A stretch of 43,533 nt of DNA. Origin: Granulosicoccus sp. (GTDB taxonomy: Bacteria; Pseudomonadota; Gammaproteobacteria; Granulosicoccales; Granulosicoccaceae). The position numbers and the translations under genes were made by a program. The stretch covers positions 1 to 43,533 of the forward strand of contig JALZUD010000052.1 of NCBI GenBank assembly GCA_023301725.1. The letters run 5' to 3'. This document shows positions 19,477 to 28,650 of the stretch, piece by piece. Numbering within the stretch: position 1 is the stretch's first letter; each line of letters opens with the position of its first letter. The notes beneath the pieces were generated by a model. That model was not told the origin of the DNA and made no database searches. It worked only from the letters and a program-made list of their open reading frames with translations.

Positions 19477-22400
19477 ATGAGCAAGCATATCCTGATCGAG
19501 AACGCCCATCAGAACAATCTCAAGGGTCTCGACCTAAACTTGCCACACGGTGAGCTAATCGTTGTGACAGGTGTTAGCGGGAGCGGCAAATCAACTCTTG
19601 CTTTTGACACCATTTACGCAGAAGGCCAGCGCCGCTACGTGGAAACATTCTCACCGTATGCGCGCCAATTTCTCGATCGCATGGACAAACCCAAGGTAGA
19701 CCGGATTGAAGGTATCCCGCCGGCCATTGCCATCGACCAGACCAACCCGGTGCGCACCTCGCGCTCAACCGTTGGCACCATGACCGAACTCAACGACCAC
19801 ATCAAGTTATTGTTCGCTCGCACCGCTCAGCTGTATTGCGGTAACTGCGGCCAGCAGGTAAAACGCGATACCGCTGAAAACATCGGTAAGCGCTGGTTTG
19901 ATGACGCTCAAGCGCTACGCATTATGGTTACGTTTGAAGTGCCTATTCCTGAGAACTTCAGCAGCGAGGAGATTACCGATTGGCTTGCGCGTCAGGGGTA
20001 TACCCGTCTCCATAAACAGACAAAGAAAAAAATTGTTGTTATTCAGGATCGGATGCGCAGTGTTGAAGATAATCGCGGTCGTTTCACCGAGGCGGTAGAG
20101 GCGGGTTTACGCTACGGACAAGGCAAGGTCAGCGTGCATACTCTTGATGAGCAGCGCGAATCAATCGAGCAGCAAACGTACTCAGTAGCTCTGCAATGCG
20201 AGAGCTGTAACAAGCGCTACCGCGAGCCTACACCATCCAGCTTTTCCTTTAATTCACCACTTGGCGCCTGCGAAACCTGCAAAGGCTTTGGTCGAGTTAT
20301 AGGTATTGACTACCGTTTGGCTATTCCCGATACCAGCAAAACGCTCAGTGAAGGTGCAGTAAAAATCTTCCAGCCCGAAAAATCAAGGGTCTGCCAGAAA
20401 GATATGGTAAGAGCGGCAAAAAAAGCCAATATTCCCATGGACGTACCGTACGAAAAAATGAGTAAGGCTGAGCAACGTTGGGTCATCGAGGGCGACAAGC
20501 ACAACAAAGGTGATTGGTATGGTGTGGTTGGCTATTTTGATTATCTGGAGCGCAAGTCGTACCGCATGCATGTTCGCGTCATGCTGGCCAAGTATCGCAG
20601 CTATGACCAATGCACAGACTGCCATGGTGCTCGTTTAAAGCCCGACTCATTGCATTGGCGTGTAGGCACACTAGAACAAGCAGCCGCTGTCATTACGCCC
20701 AGTGATCGCTATAAGGCGCCGGACAGCAAGCTTAGCGCTGCGACGTTAAAAACCCTACCCGGGCTTAACGTGGTTGATCTCATGCGTTTGCCCATTGAGC
20801 GTACGCTACGCTTTGCCCGGGACATGGAACAAAGCCACAACGACGACGCCACCGAGATGGTGATGCGTGAGATGTTATCGCGCCTAACCTATCTCAATGA
20901 TGTGGGGCTTGGCTATTTAAGTCTTGATAGGCAATCGCGTACGCTCTCTGGTGGTGAGGTACAAAGAATTAACTTGACCACAGCACTGGGGACCTCGCTA
21001 GTGAATACGCTGTTTGTTCTCGACGAGCCCAGCATAGGTCTACACGCACAGGACATGGATCGAGTTATCCGTGTATTGCAGCGTCTGCGCGACGCTGGCA
21101 ACACGCTGATAGTGGTGGAGCACGATCCACAATTAATGATGGCTGCTGATCGCATTATTGATATCGGTCCCGGGCCCGGTAACGCCGGAGGCAACATCGT
21201 ATTTAACGGAGCACCTCAGGCTTTATTGGCACATAAGTCATCCTTAACTGCTCAATACCTGAATGGCGATAAGCAACTTAGCTTTACCAGCACCCACAGT
21301 ACAAACAAGGATTCAGCAAAAAATGCAGACAGGCTTGTACTTAAAGGTGCCACCGGTCACAATCTGAAAAACGTAGATATCAGCATCCCGCTCAATCATC
21401 TGGTTTGTATTACTGGCCCAAGCGGCTCGGGTAAGTCAACGTTAATACAAGACACGCTCTACAATGCACTAGCCACTATTAAAGGCAAACCCAAAGAGCT
21501 TGCCGAAGCGCACGCCAGTATCGAAGGCCATGAATTTTTCAATGATGTCATTCTCGTCGACCAATCACCCATCGGTAAGTCTGCCCGCTCTAACCCAGTT
21601 AGCTATACCGGTGCCTTCGAGGCTATCCGTAAACTATTCGAAAAAATACCTGAAGCCATACAACGTGGATACAAGGCTAGCGCTTTCAGCTTTAATTCTG
21701 GTATGCGCTGCCCAGTGTGTTCAGGCAATGGCTTTGAACATGTGGAAATGCAGTTTCTCTCTGACGTCTATCTTCGCTGCGCCGAGTGTTCTGGTCGTCG
21801 GTATCGCCCGGAACTGCTAGAAATAAAATTGTTTGGCAAAGGTACCGAGCAAGGTCAGTCGATAGCTGATGTGTTAGAAATGACCGTAAATCGGGCACTA
21901 GAATTTTTTGCAGAGCACACCAAAGTGCTCACCGCCTTACAACCTTTGCAGGATGTAGGGTTAGGTTACCTGCAGCTTGGTCAGCCTGTTCCGACCCTGA
22001 GTGGTGGTGAAGCGCAACGATTAAAGCTTGCAGCCTATCTGGGTCAGGCAGCCATGATTCGCTCCAAACGCACCATCGAAGGCCATACGCTATTCCTGTT
22101 TGACGAACCCACCACCGGCCTTCATTTCGAAGACATCGATAAACTACTTCGAGCGTTTGAACAACTGGTAGAGCAAGGCCATTCTCTGGTTGTTGTAGAA
22201 CACAACCTTGATGTTATTGCCAATGCCGACTGGATCATCGATCTGGGTCCAGCTGGCGGAGATGCCGGTGGAAAGATAGTTTGCAAAGGCACTCACGCAC
22301 AAGTGCTAGCGAATAAAAGCAGCGTAACGGCAGCTTCACTACGTGATTATCAGCAAGCCAATGATCGTTTGAGGACACCCATGGTTGCCGAAACAGCTCC

Positions 22401-25029
22401 TCTACTCACGAGCGCACATACCGCCACAGCCGATACCATCCATGTGCATAATGCACGTGAACACAATTTGAAAAACATTGACGTTGAAATACCACGTGAT
22501 GCCTTAACCGTTATTACCGGCATGAGCGGTAGTGGAAAAAGTACACTGGCGTTCGATATTGTTTTCAATGAAGGCCAGCGACGCTATCTGGAGTCGTTAA
22601 ATGCCTATGCACGTCAATTTGTACAACCTGCCTCTCGACCCGATGTTGATGCAATAACCGGCATACCACCTACAGTTGCTATTGAACAGCGCACCAGTCG
22701 CGGTGGTCGAAAAAGCACCGTCGCTACCATGACCGAAATTTATCACTTTTTGCGTTTACTGTTTGTCAAACTCGGCACCCAGTACTGCCCTGATTGTGAA
22801 GTTCCTATCTCGGCGCAATCTGTAGAAGCGATTACAGCACAGATCATTAAACAGCATCGCGGCAAGACAATCACTCTGCATGCACCACTCATAGTTGATC
22901 GCAAGGGTTATTACACGGATCTGGCAAAGTGGGCATTAAACAAAGGCTTTGACGCTCTGCGAGTGGATGGTAAGAACGAGCCCACAGCAGATTGGCCAAG
23001 ACTGGATCGGTTCAAAGAACACAGCATCGACTTACCTGTAGGCACTATTACAGTCGATGTTAAACACGAAGCAGAACTGCAATTAATCATTCAGCGTGCC
23101 GTTGATTACGGCAGCGGCGTGGTTAAAATAGGCAGCACCCTAAAGAACGAAAAACTATTCTCAACACAGCGTGCCTGCTCTGACTGCCAACGCAGTTTTC
23201 CGGAGCTCGATCCACGTATGTTTTCCTATAACTCTCGACACGGATGGTGCACTGAGTGTTTTGGCACTGGAGAGCTCATAGCCGGTTTTGATGAAGAACA
23301 AACGGGCGAGGAGAAAAACTGGGAGCCCGGTGAGGATGAAGCTATTGAGTGCTTTAGCTGTGACGGTCAACGATTGAAGCCTGATTCATTGTCAGTGTAT
23401 TTTCACGACTGGACTATCGCTGACTACACCAATCTATCCATAGAAGATGCGCTAGGTATTTTTGCTGATATCAGCTTGACGACACGCGAGGCCGCTATTG
23501 CCAGAGACAGCCTGAAACAGCTAAATTCAAGACTGGAATTTCTACAACAAGTGGGCCTGTCTTATCTTTCCCTTGACAGATCAGCCCCAACGCTTAGTGG
23601 TGGTGAAGCACAACGTATCAGGTTAGCAGCGCAATTGGGATCTAACCTACAAGGGGTGTGCTACATCCTTGATGAACCCACCATTGGTCTGCACCCACGC
23701 GACAATCACATGTTGCTAGATACATTGAGTGCTTTGCAAGCCAAAGGCAACACCATTGTGGTTGTTGAACATGATGAGGACACCATCCTCAGCGCTGACC
23801 ATATTATTGACATCGGACCTGGAGCTGGTGTTCGCGGTGGCGAAATCGTTGCCACTGGCACTGTTGCAAAAGTTAGGAAAAATCCAGATTCCGTGACTGG
23901 TCGTTTGCTCGACAGACCACTTCAGCATCCGCTATATCCGCAACGCAAGAAACCAGAGCACAGCTTAAGTATTGAGAATGCTCAATTGCACAACTTGAAA
24001 AATCTCAATGTAGACATACCGCTGGGACAATTAGTCTGCGTATCAGGTGTATCCGGTTCGGGTAAAAGTACGTTGGTGAGAAATGTATTGCATGACAATT
24101 TGCGTGTACTGAACTCACAAAAAATGAATCGTAAGGCAGGACGTAAACTTGGCAAATTAAAAGGCTGTGACAACATCGATGGCTGGCAAAGCATCTCGCG
24201 CTTGCTTGAAGTTGATCAGACGCCCATTGGCAAAACTTCGCGCTCCTGCCCTGCTACATACATCGGTTTCTGGGACAACATACGACGTCTATTTGCGGAC
24301 ACTACAGAGGCTCGCATAAGAGGTTACACGGCCAGCCGTTTTTCATTCAACACAGGCGATGGACGATGTGAAGAATGCGCAGGTCAAGGTATGCAACGTA
24401 TTGAAATGAGCTTCTTACCCGATGTCCGCGTACTCTGCGAGACGTGTAACGGACAACGCTTCAATCACGAAACCTTGTCAGTCACCTACAAAGACAAGTC
24501 TATCGGTGAAGTACTATTGATGGACGTTGATGAAGCCGTGGACTTCTTTGAGAACCACACCAGCATTAACCATGCACTGAAACTATTGCAGGATGTGGGG
24601 CTGGGGTATCTGACTCTGGGCCAACAAAGCCGCACGCTCAGTGGTGGTGAAGCTCAGCGTATCAAGCTTGTCAGTGAACTTGCCAAGGCAAAGCCTGCAG
24701 TCAAGGATTCGCGAGGTCGTACGATTATCAATATGCACACCCTCTATATTCTGGATGAACCCACCGTGGGTCTGCACATGGCAGACGTAGAGAGACTTAT
24801 TCATGTGTTACAACGTCTGGTCGATGCCGGCAATTCAGTCGTTGTTATTGAGCACAATCTGGACATTATGGCAGAGGCAGACTGGCTAATTGATATTGGC
24901 CCAGAGGGCGGTCATGGTGGTGGTCGTGTTGTGGCAAAGGGCACGCCTGCCAAGGTAGCAAAATCGAAGCGATCGCGAACTGCACCGTTTCTTGCACAGA
25001 TTCTTGAGCGGCCAGCACCGAGCACTTAA
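19477..25029 (+). CDS. uvrA: Double-length UvrA (two fused UvrA units, four ABC ATPase modules)
   Basis: UvrA is the damage-sensing ABC ATPase of nucleotide excision repair and normally works as a dimer of about 940-residue chains. This 1850-residue protein contains two complete UvrA units in tandem, about 1-985 and 986-1850. Walker A motifs occur near residues 32, 646, 1014 and 1524. Four LSGGE signatures occur near 490, 841, 1371 and 1721, each followed by a DEP(S/T)xGLH Walker B. Both units retain the Cys-pair zinc modules (CESCNKRY...CETCKGFG and CSDCQRSF...CTECFGTG; CPVCSGNG and CEECAGQG). Both also retain a UvrB-binding-like insertion. The ATG is preceded by AAGG. No LexA box is obvious upstream. 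The two units are clearly diverged from each other, so the fusion is old. The usual short UvrA may exist elsewhere in the genome. Confidence 0.93.
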   Translation: MSKHILIENAHQNNLKGLDLNLPHGELIVVTGVSGSGKSTLAFDTIYAEGQRRYVETFSPYARQFLDRMDKPKVDRIEGIPPAIAIDQTNPVRTSRSTVGTMTELNDHIKLLFARTAQLYCGNCGQQVKRDTAENIGKRWFDDAQALRIMVTFEVPIPENFSSEEITDWLARQGYTRLHKQTKKKIVVIQDRMRSVEDNRGRFTEAVEAGLRYGQGKVSVHTLDEQRESIEQQTYSVALQCESCNKRYREPTPSSFSFNSPLGACETCKGFGRVIGIDYRLAIPDTSKTLSEGAVKIFQPEKSRVCQKDMVRAAKKANIPMDVPYEKMSKAEQRWVIEGDKHNKGDWYGVVGYFDYLERKSYRMHVRVMLAKYRSYDQCTDCHGARLKPDSLHWRVGTLEQAAAVITPSDRYKAPDSKLSAATLKTLPGLNVVDLMRLPIERTLRFARDMEQSHNDDATEMVMREMLSRLTYLNDVGLGYLSLDRQSRTLSGGEVQRINLTTALGTSLVNTLFVLDEPSIGLHAQDMDRVIRVLQRLRDAGNTLIVVEHDPQLMMAADRIIDIGPGPGNAGGNIVFNGAPQALLAHKSSLTAQYLNGDKQLSFTSTHSTNKDSAKNADRLVLKGATGHNLKNVDISIPLNHLVCITGPSGSGKSTLIQDTLYNALATIKGKPKELAEAHASIEGHEFFNDVILVDQSPIGKSARSNPVSYTGAFEAIRKLFEKIPEAIQRGYKASAFSFNSGMRCPVCSGNGFEHVEMQFLSDVYLRCAECSGRRYRPELLEIKLFGKGTEQGQSIADVLEMTVNRALEFFAEHTKVLTALQPLQDVGLGYLQLGQPVPTLSGGEAQRLKLAAYLGQAAMIRSKRTIEGHTLFLFDEPTTGLHFEDIDKLLRAFEQLVEQGHSLVVVEHNLDVIANADWIIDLGPAGGDAGGKIVCKGTHAQVLANKSSVTAASLRDYQQANDRLRTPMVAETAPLLTSAHTATADTIHVHNAREHNLKNIDVEIPRDALTVITGMSGSGKSTLAFDIVFNEGQRRYLESLNAYARQFVQPASRPDVDAITGIPPTVAIEQRTSRGGRKSTVATMTEIYHFLRLLFVKLGTQYCPDCEVPISAQSVEAITAQIIKQHRGKTITLHAPLIVDRKGYYTDLAKWALNKGFDALRVDGKNEPTADWPRLDRFKEHSIDLPVGTITVDVKHEAELQLIIQRAVDYGSGVVKIGSTLKNEKLFSTQRACSDCQRSFPELDPRMFSYNSRHGWCTECFGTGELIAGFDEEQTGEEKNWEPGEDEAIECFSCDGQRLKPDSLSVYFHDWTIADYTNLSIEDALGIFADISLTTREAAIARDSLKQLNSRLEFLQQVGLSYLSLDRSAPTLSGGEAQRIRLAAQLGSNLQGVCYILDEPTIGLHPRDNHMLLDTLSALQAKGNTIVVVEHDEDTILSADHIIDIGPGAGVRGGEIVATGTVAKVRKNPDSVTGRLLDRPLQHPLYPQRKKPEHSLSIENAQLHNLKNLNVDIPLGQLVCVSGVSGSGKSTLVRNVLHDNLRVLNSQKMNRKAGRKLGKLKGCDNIDGWQSISRLLEVDQTPIGKTSRSCPATYIGFWDNIRRLFADTTEARIRGYTASRFSFNTGDGRCEECAGQGMQRIEMSFLPDVRVLCETCNGQRFNHETLSVTYKDKSIGEVLLMDVDEAVDFFENHTSINHALKLLQDVGLGYLTLGQQSRTLSGGEAQRIKLVSELAKAKPAVKDSRGRTIINMHTLYILDEPTVGLHMADVERLIHVLQRLVDAGNSVVVIEHNLDIMAEADWLIDIGPEGGHGGGRVVAKGTPAKVAKSKRSRTAPFLAQILERPAPST

Positions 25030-25145
25030 GCTAGTGGCCCACTAGGCATTCGACGACAGGTGAGCCTGTGCAAGCAGGCCATCTACAATTAAATTTTAAA
25101 AAACTAAAATTACCATTTGCATTTTAAGAAAAACAAGCTAGCACA

Positions 25146-25160
25146 TGGCACGCTAGTTGC
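25146..25160 (+). promoter_or_regulatory. Sigma54 (-24/-12) promoter for the amidase gene
   Basis: TGGCACG-CTAG-TTGC (25146-25160) is an exact match to the core sigma54 consensus TGGCACG-N4-TTGC with correct spacing. Transcription would begin near 25172, about 25 nt before the amidase ATG. The match and spacing are seen directly; use by RpoN is inferred. An upstream enhancer site for an activator was not identified. Confidence 0.72.
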
Positions 25161-25196
25161 GAAATCACCGTAACTACGAGTTATTGATATGTGTAA

Positions 25197-26417
25197 ATGG
25201 ACACGAAATTCCTTTGGAGTGGTGGTTGTGCGAGCGTCTGTGTTGCCCTGCTTATCGCGCAGCTAAACGCTGGCGAACTTACCAAACCAACAATCAATGC
25301 CATTGACATTGAGCAGCTGACACGCGCCAGCACTGATCTGCTGACGTCTGCAGATCATGAGTTGTTAGCGTTTGGAGCAATAGTGCCAATGCCATTAACG
25401 CAAGGCTCGCCAACCGCTGACATCGTGGAAATTGTTTCACGAAGTGCTGCACAAAGCGCACTACATAGCGAAGCGACAAGCTTGCCAGCGACTCATAGCC
25501 AAGATCTTGCTGCAAAATCGACAAGCGTCGTTCCTGCGGTAAAGGCACAAGCTGATCGCAGACCCGAATTACCGTTCACATTTCAATCAAGTATTAGTAA
25601 ACCGATGCCTGCCTCACGGCACCACGAACTTCTTGATTTTAAGTCTCAACTGGCACCTACAGGTTTTTCTCCGCCCTATTGGCAAGAGATGGAAATCCAG
25701 CATTATTTTCTATCAGGTAAGCAAACCGCTAAACGTTTTGTTGTAGTGCTCGACCCAGGCCACGGCGGCAGCGATCCGGGCTCAAAGGGCCATAACGGCT
25801 TAATAGAAAAAGACTTGACCCTGGACATCGCACGACGAGTGCGCTTGTTTCTCACAGAATTCAAACACATTGACGTTAGGCTGACGCGAAATCATGACTA
25901 TGGTCTGTCGAGACAGTCACGAGTAAGCGCGATCAAGCGAAGCGAGGCAGACATGGTTATCTCCCTGCATTTCAATCACCTGCCACAAAGCGATGTCAAT
26001 CTTGTTGAATCCTATTACGCAGGCCCTGAAAATATCAGAGACAGTATGAGCAGCTCTGGCAATGCTCAGCTGCATCGCACCGCAAGTGCGCCCAACACAT
26101 CTGAATTCAAATTTACAGGTGATTCCAGAAACCTAGCAAACACATTGCATCAACGGGTGTTCGCCGAAGTTAGCCTCGACAACGAGCAGGTTCAAAACGC
26201 TGGCGTAAAGCAAGAAACTCTGTTTGTGCTAACGCGCAGCTTTACACCCGGCGTTCTACTGGAAATAAGCTGCTTGAGCCACCCTGCAGAAGCTGACAAA
26301 CTGGCCACTGATGAGTATCGAAATCGTTTAGCAGCGGCTCTTGCCGACGGCATTCGCCACCATCACGATGCATTACAAAAAGAGCCTACGGTGGGCAAAG
26401 AGGAAGTTGGAGCTTAG
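25197..26417 (+). CDS. N-acetylmuramoyl-L-alanine amidase (Amidase_3 family)
   Basis: This zinc amidase cleaves the bond between N-acetylmuramic acid and the peptide stem of peptidoglycan, as AmiA/B/C do in cell separation. Residues 1-26 are a signal peptide. Residues 27-180 are low in recognisable features and Ala/Ser-rich, perhaps a linker in place of an AMIN domain. The catalytic domain shows His189 (DPGHGG), Glu204 (LIEKDL), His258 (SLHFN) and Glu356 (LLEISCLSH), all expected zinc and catalytic residues. Two in-frame alternatives upstream are blocked by a stop. A sigma54-type promoter lies 37 bp upstream, which is unusual for a cell-division amidase and suggests conditional expression. 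Confidence 0.92.
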   Translation: MDTKFLWSGGCASVCVALLIAQLNAGELTKPTINAIDIEQLTRASTDLLTSADHELLAFGAIVPMPLTQGSPTADIVEIVSRSAAQSALHSEATSLPATHSQDLAAKSTSVVPAVKAQADRRPELPFTFQSSISKPMPASRHHELLDFKSQLAPTGFSPPYWQEMEIQHYFLSGKQTAKRFVVVLDPGHGGSDPGSKGHNGLIEKDLTLDIARRVRLFLTEFKHIDVRLTRNHDYGLSRQSRVSAIKRSEADMVISLHFNHLPQSDVNLVESYYAGPENIRDSMSSSGNAQLHRTASAPNTSEFKFTGDSRNLANTLHQRVFAEVSLDNEQVQNAGVKQETLFVLTRSFTPGVLLEISCLSHPAEADKLATDEYRNRLAAALADGIRHHHDALQKEPTVGKEEVGA

Positions 26418-26629
26418 GCCCCTCAGACAGCGGGCACTCTACCTGTAAACTCTTAATCTGTGGCCCATTACAGATACGAGGCAGCATCCGTGAGAATAGG
26501 TTCAAGCTTACGACTGCCTTACCAGTGGTAATCTACAGCCTGTTTAATAGTGACACTATGTCATTTAGAGACATGCACTGACGCCCTGGCAATTCGTCAT
26601 GTGCAGGTTATTGCTAACGAACCACGGCG

Positions 26630-26842
26630 CGGTAAAGTCCAGAGCTTTATTGCAACTAAGTTCGCGAGTAACGGCTGCCGAACTGCAGCCTCGGCAAAGT
26701 CAGAGCTTTTTCGAGGCTAAATTCGTAGAACTTCGATGCTGAACACCAGCCTCGGTAAAGTCAGAGCTTTATCGCCGCTGAATTCGAAGACAATCGATGC
26801 TGCATAGCGGCCGCGGTAAAGTTCAGAGCTTTATCGCAGCCG
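26630..26842 (+). repeat. Degenerate tandem repeat, about 61-bp period, 3.5 copies
   Basis: Copies begin at 26630, 26692, 26753 and 26814 with CGGTAAAGT(C)CAGAGCTTT or a close variant, and continue with a shared GCTGAATTCG...CGATGCTG-like second half. Periods are 62, 61 and 61 bp, and the last copy is partial. The repeats sit in a 493-bp gap between the amidase and PPOX genes. The period is not a multiple of three in a conserved frame and no reading frame spans it, so it is not a protein repeat. The rest of the gap (26418-26629 and 26843-26910) shows nothing I recognise. Confidence 0.8.
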
Positions 26843-26910
26843 TTGTTGCTCCTATAAGCTGAATCTGCTATACCTCGCCACTACCTTGCGACATCCAAAT
26901 AGGCAGCCGT

Positions 26911-27513
26911 GTGAGCTACCCTGACTTACCATTTCCTGATGTACTAACGTGCCCAGAAGAGCTCGAGAAGCACTACGGTGACGTGCGCAAACCCTCCAGT
27001 GCAAAAGTGAGTAATAGGCTGACGGCTCCTATGCAACTTTGGCTGTCGTACTCCCCGTTCTTCGTGATTAGTACAGGGTGCACCAATGGTATTGATTGCT
27101 CACCTCGAGGTGATGCTCCCGGCCAAGCTTTTCGCATCATCGATGATCAGTGTCTGGCAATACCCGACCGTCGCGGCAATAATCGCATTGACACTCTTCG
27201 CAACCTACTACTCGACCCACGTATCGGACTGCTTTTTTTAGTGCCCGGTGCCAATGAGGCATTGCGGGTAAAAGGCACAGCCAGCATCTGTGTGCACCCG
27301 CCTCTGCTCGACTCGTTCACCATGACAGACGGTGCAACCCCAGCGACTGTTTTGTTAATCCAAATAGATAGTGTGTATGTGCAAAACGACCGAGCTGTCA
27401 GGCGTTCCCAACTCTGGCTGCATCCGCGTCCAGATGTGCCTGTTGACTTACCTGATGCGCAAGAGCTTTCCCAGTCGTATCCTACTACCCCACAAGCCGC
27501 CCCAAACATTTAG
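26911..27513 (+). CDS. Pyridoxamine 5'-phosphate oxidase-family FMN protein
   Basis: A 200-residue flavin-binding split-barrel protein of the PPOX group. Conserved parts are DCSPRGDAPGQAFRIIDDQ near residues 61-80, AIPDRRGNNRIDTLRNLLLDP near residues 82-102 and FLVPGANEALRVKG near residues 109-122. This resembles the MSMEG_1061-type subfamily, whose reactions are unknown; true PdxH activity is not implied. The GTG start is the only good option for a complete N-terminus. It is 111 bp before the binding-protein gene and may be separate from it. Confidence 0.85.
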   Translation: MSYPDLPFPDVLTCPEELEKHYGDVRKPSSAKVSNRLTAPMQLWLSYSPFFVISTGCTNGIDCSPRGDAPGQAFRIIDDQCLAIPDRRGNNRIDTLRNLLLDPRIGLLFLVPGANEALRVKGTASICVHPPLLDSFTMTDGATPATVLLIQIDSVYVQNDRAVRRSQLWLHPRPDVPVDLPDAQELSQSYPTTPQAAPNI

Positions 27514-27577
27514 TACACTTATAGCCTCTGATTCAAATAGCATCCACGTTTGGCTAAGTTCGATATTCAGTAAGCTG

Positions 27578-27592
27578 TTGCAGATGCTGCAA
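27578..27592. promoter_or_regulatory. Short perfect inverted repeat upstream of the binding-protein gene
   Basis: TTGCAG-ATG-CTGCAA is a perfect 6-bp inverted repeat with a 3-bp spacer, 33 bp before the ATG of the solute-binding protein. This could be an operator or a small 5' hairpin. It is too short for certainty. Confidence 0.35.
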
Positions 27593-27624
27593 AATTTTCA
27601 CGTTGGCTCAAAGGACAAAATATC

Positions 27625-28446
27625 ATGACTCAAAGAATGAATAAATTATTGCCAATGTGGCGTGGTGCATGGCAGTCAGCCTTACTAACGTTAGGTTTGT
27701 GTGCAGCTGCTGCAGCTGCCGAGCTACCCGATCTTCAAGGCACCAAAGTAGTCGTTGTTACTGAAAATGCCTACCCACCTTTACAATTTGTTGACCCGAG
27801 CACCGGTGAGGCTATCGGCTGGGAGTACGACGCAATGGCAATACTAGCGGAGCGTTTAAATTTCGAACTGGAAATCCAGAACACGAGCTGGGACGCGATG
27901 ATTGCAGCCGTTAGCGAAGGGCAATACGATCTGGGCATGACGGGTATTACCATTCGCGATGATCGGCGTGAAAAAATTGATTTTTCAGAACCTTATATGC
28001 GCTCTGAAATGTTCATGCTGGTGCGGGCTGACGAAGAACGCTTCACTAACGGTGAAGACTTTGCTGCTATCGAAGATGGCCTTGTCGGAGCGCAAGCGGG
28101 TACTACCCCCTTCTACACAGCGGTATACGAGGTACTTGATGGCGACGAGGCTAATCCTAGAATCAAGCTTTTCGATACATTCGGCACCTCTGTACAGGCA
28201 CTACGGGCAGGAGATGTTGATGTCGTCCTCACCGACGGAACAGCTGGCGCGGGCTACGTTAAAGCAAATCCGGATATCTTTAAGCTGGTGGGAGATGCTA
28301 TGGGCTCGGAAGATTTTGGCTTCATTTTCCCCAAGGGCTCCGAGTTGGTCAGCGCCTTCAACGCAGGCATTGAAAGCCTACGTGAAGATGGCACTCTTGA
28401 GGAACTCAATACTCGCTGGTTCCTTGAGTACAAACTGGGCGAGTAA
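27625..28446 (+). CDS. Polar amino-acid ABC transporter, periplasmic binding protein
   Basis: A 273-residue SBP_bac_3-family protein that binds an amino acid or related compound in the periplasm. A signal peptide (about residues 1-32) ends in an alanine run before AELPDL. The mature protein shows the family pattern VGWEYDAMAILAERL-like near residue 70 and GQYDLGMTGITIRDDR near residue 98. AAAGGA is placed well before the ATG. A strong terminator follows the gene, and the permease lies beyond it. The substrate cannot be assigned. Confidence 0.9.
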   Translation: MTQRMNKLLPMWRGAWQSALLTLGLCAAAAAAELPDLQGTKVVVVTENAYPPLQFVDPSTGEAIGWEYDAMAILAERLNFELEIQNTSWDAMIAAVSEGQYDLGMTGITIRDDRREKIDFSEPYMRSEMFMLVRADEERFTNGEDFAAIEDGLVGAQAGTTPFYTAVYEVLDGDEANPRIKLFDTFGTSVQALRAGDVDVVLTDGTAGAGYVKANPDIFKLVGDAMGSEDFGFIFPKGSELVSAFNAGIESLREDGTLEELNTRWFLEYKLGE

Positions 28447-28541
28447 ATTTAGTCAATCATGTCTTTTAAACGCCTGCGGCCAGCAGGTCTGGCACGGATG
28501 ATCTGATACCAATAGCTCTGAGCCCGATAGTAGAGAATAAT

Positions 28542-28582
28542 AAAAAAGCCCCAGCGTTTTGGTAAAAGCTGGGGCTTTTTTT
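28542..28582 (+). terminator. Rho-independent terminator between binding-protein and permease genes
   Basis: GCCCCAGC (28548-28555) pairs with GCTGGGGC (28568-28575), with an additional TTTT/AAAA pairing inside the loop. Seven T follow on the plus strand and six A precede, so it could work in both directions. It lies about 95 bp after the binding-protein stop and 65 bp before the permease start. Read-through or a separate promoter is needed for the permease. Confidence 0.9.
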
Positions 28583-28587
28583 ATCCA

Positions 28588-28650
28588 GTGAGTGCCTTTT
28601 TACTACAACTACAACTACAACTACAACTACAACGACATCATCACATGTGA
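28588..28650 (+). CDS. Possible leader peptide with Leu-Gln repeat
   Basis: A 20-codon frame beginning with GTG at 28588 contains five Leu-Gln pairs (CTA CAA), then Arg and three His codons, and stops at TGA 28648-28650. The stop overlaps the GTG start of the permease as GTGA, the arrangement typical of translational coupling. There is no Shine-Dalgarno sequence; the upstream bases are the terminator T-run. It may be a chance frame over a hexanucleotide repeat, but its coupling geometry is suggestive. Confidence 0.35.
   Translation: MSAFLLQLQLQLQLQRHHHM
28603..28632 (+). repeat. Hexanucleotide tandem repeat (CTACAA)5
   Basis: Five exact copies of CTACAA occupy 28603-28632, directly after the terminator and 15 bp before the permease start. 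The tract replaces the usual ribosome-binding region. Copy-number change by slippage would alter spacing to upstream signals in 6-bp steps and keep the leader frame open. Confidence 0.9.

Noticed and set aside
25031..25046. Terminator after uvrA
   Set aside because: CTAGTG/CACTAG forms a 6-bp hairpin but no T-run follows directly, so it is too weak to list as a feature.
26630..26842. CRISPR array at the 61-bp repeats
   Set aside because: The whole 61-bp period is similar between copies, so there is no constant repeat plus variable spacer pattern, and no cas genes are present.
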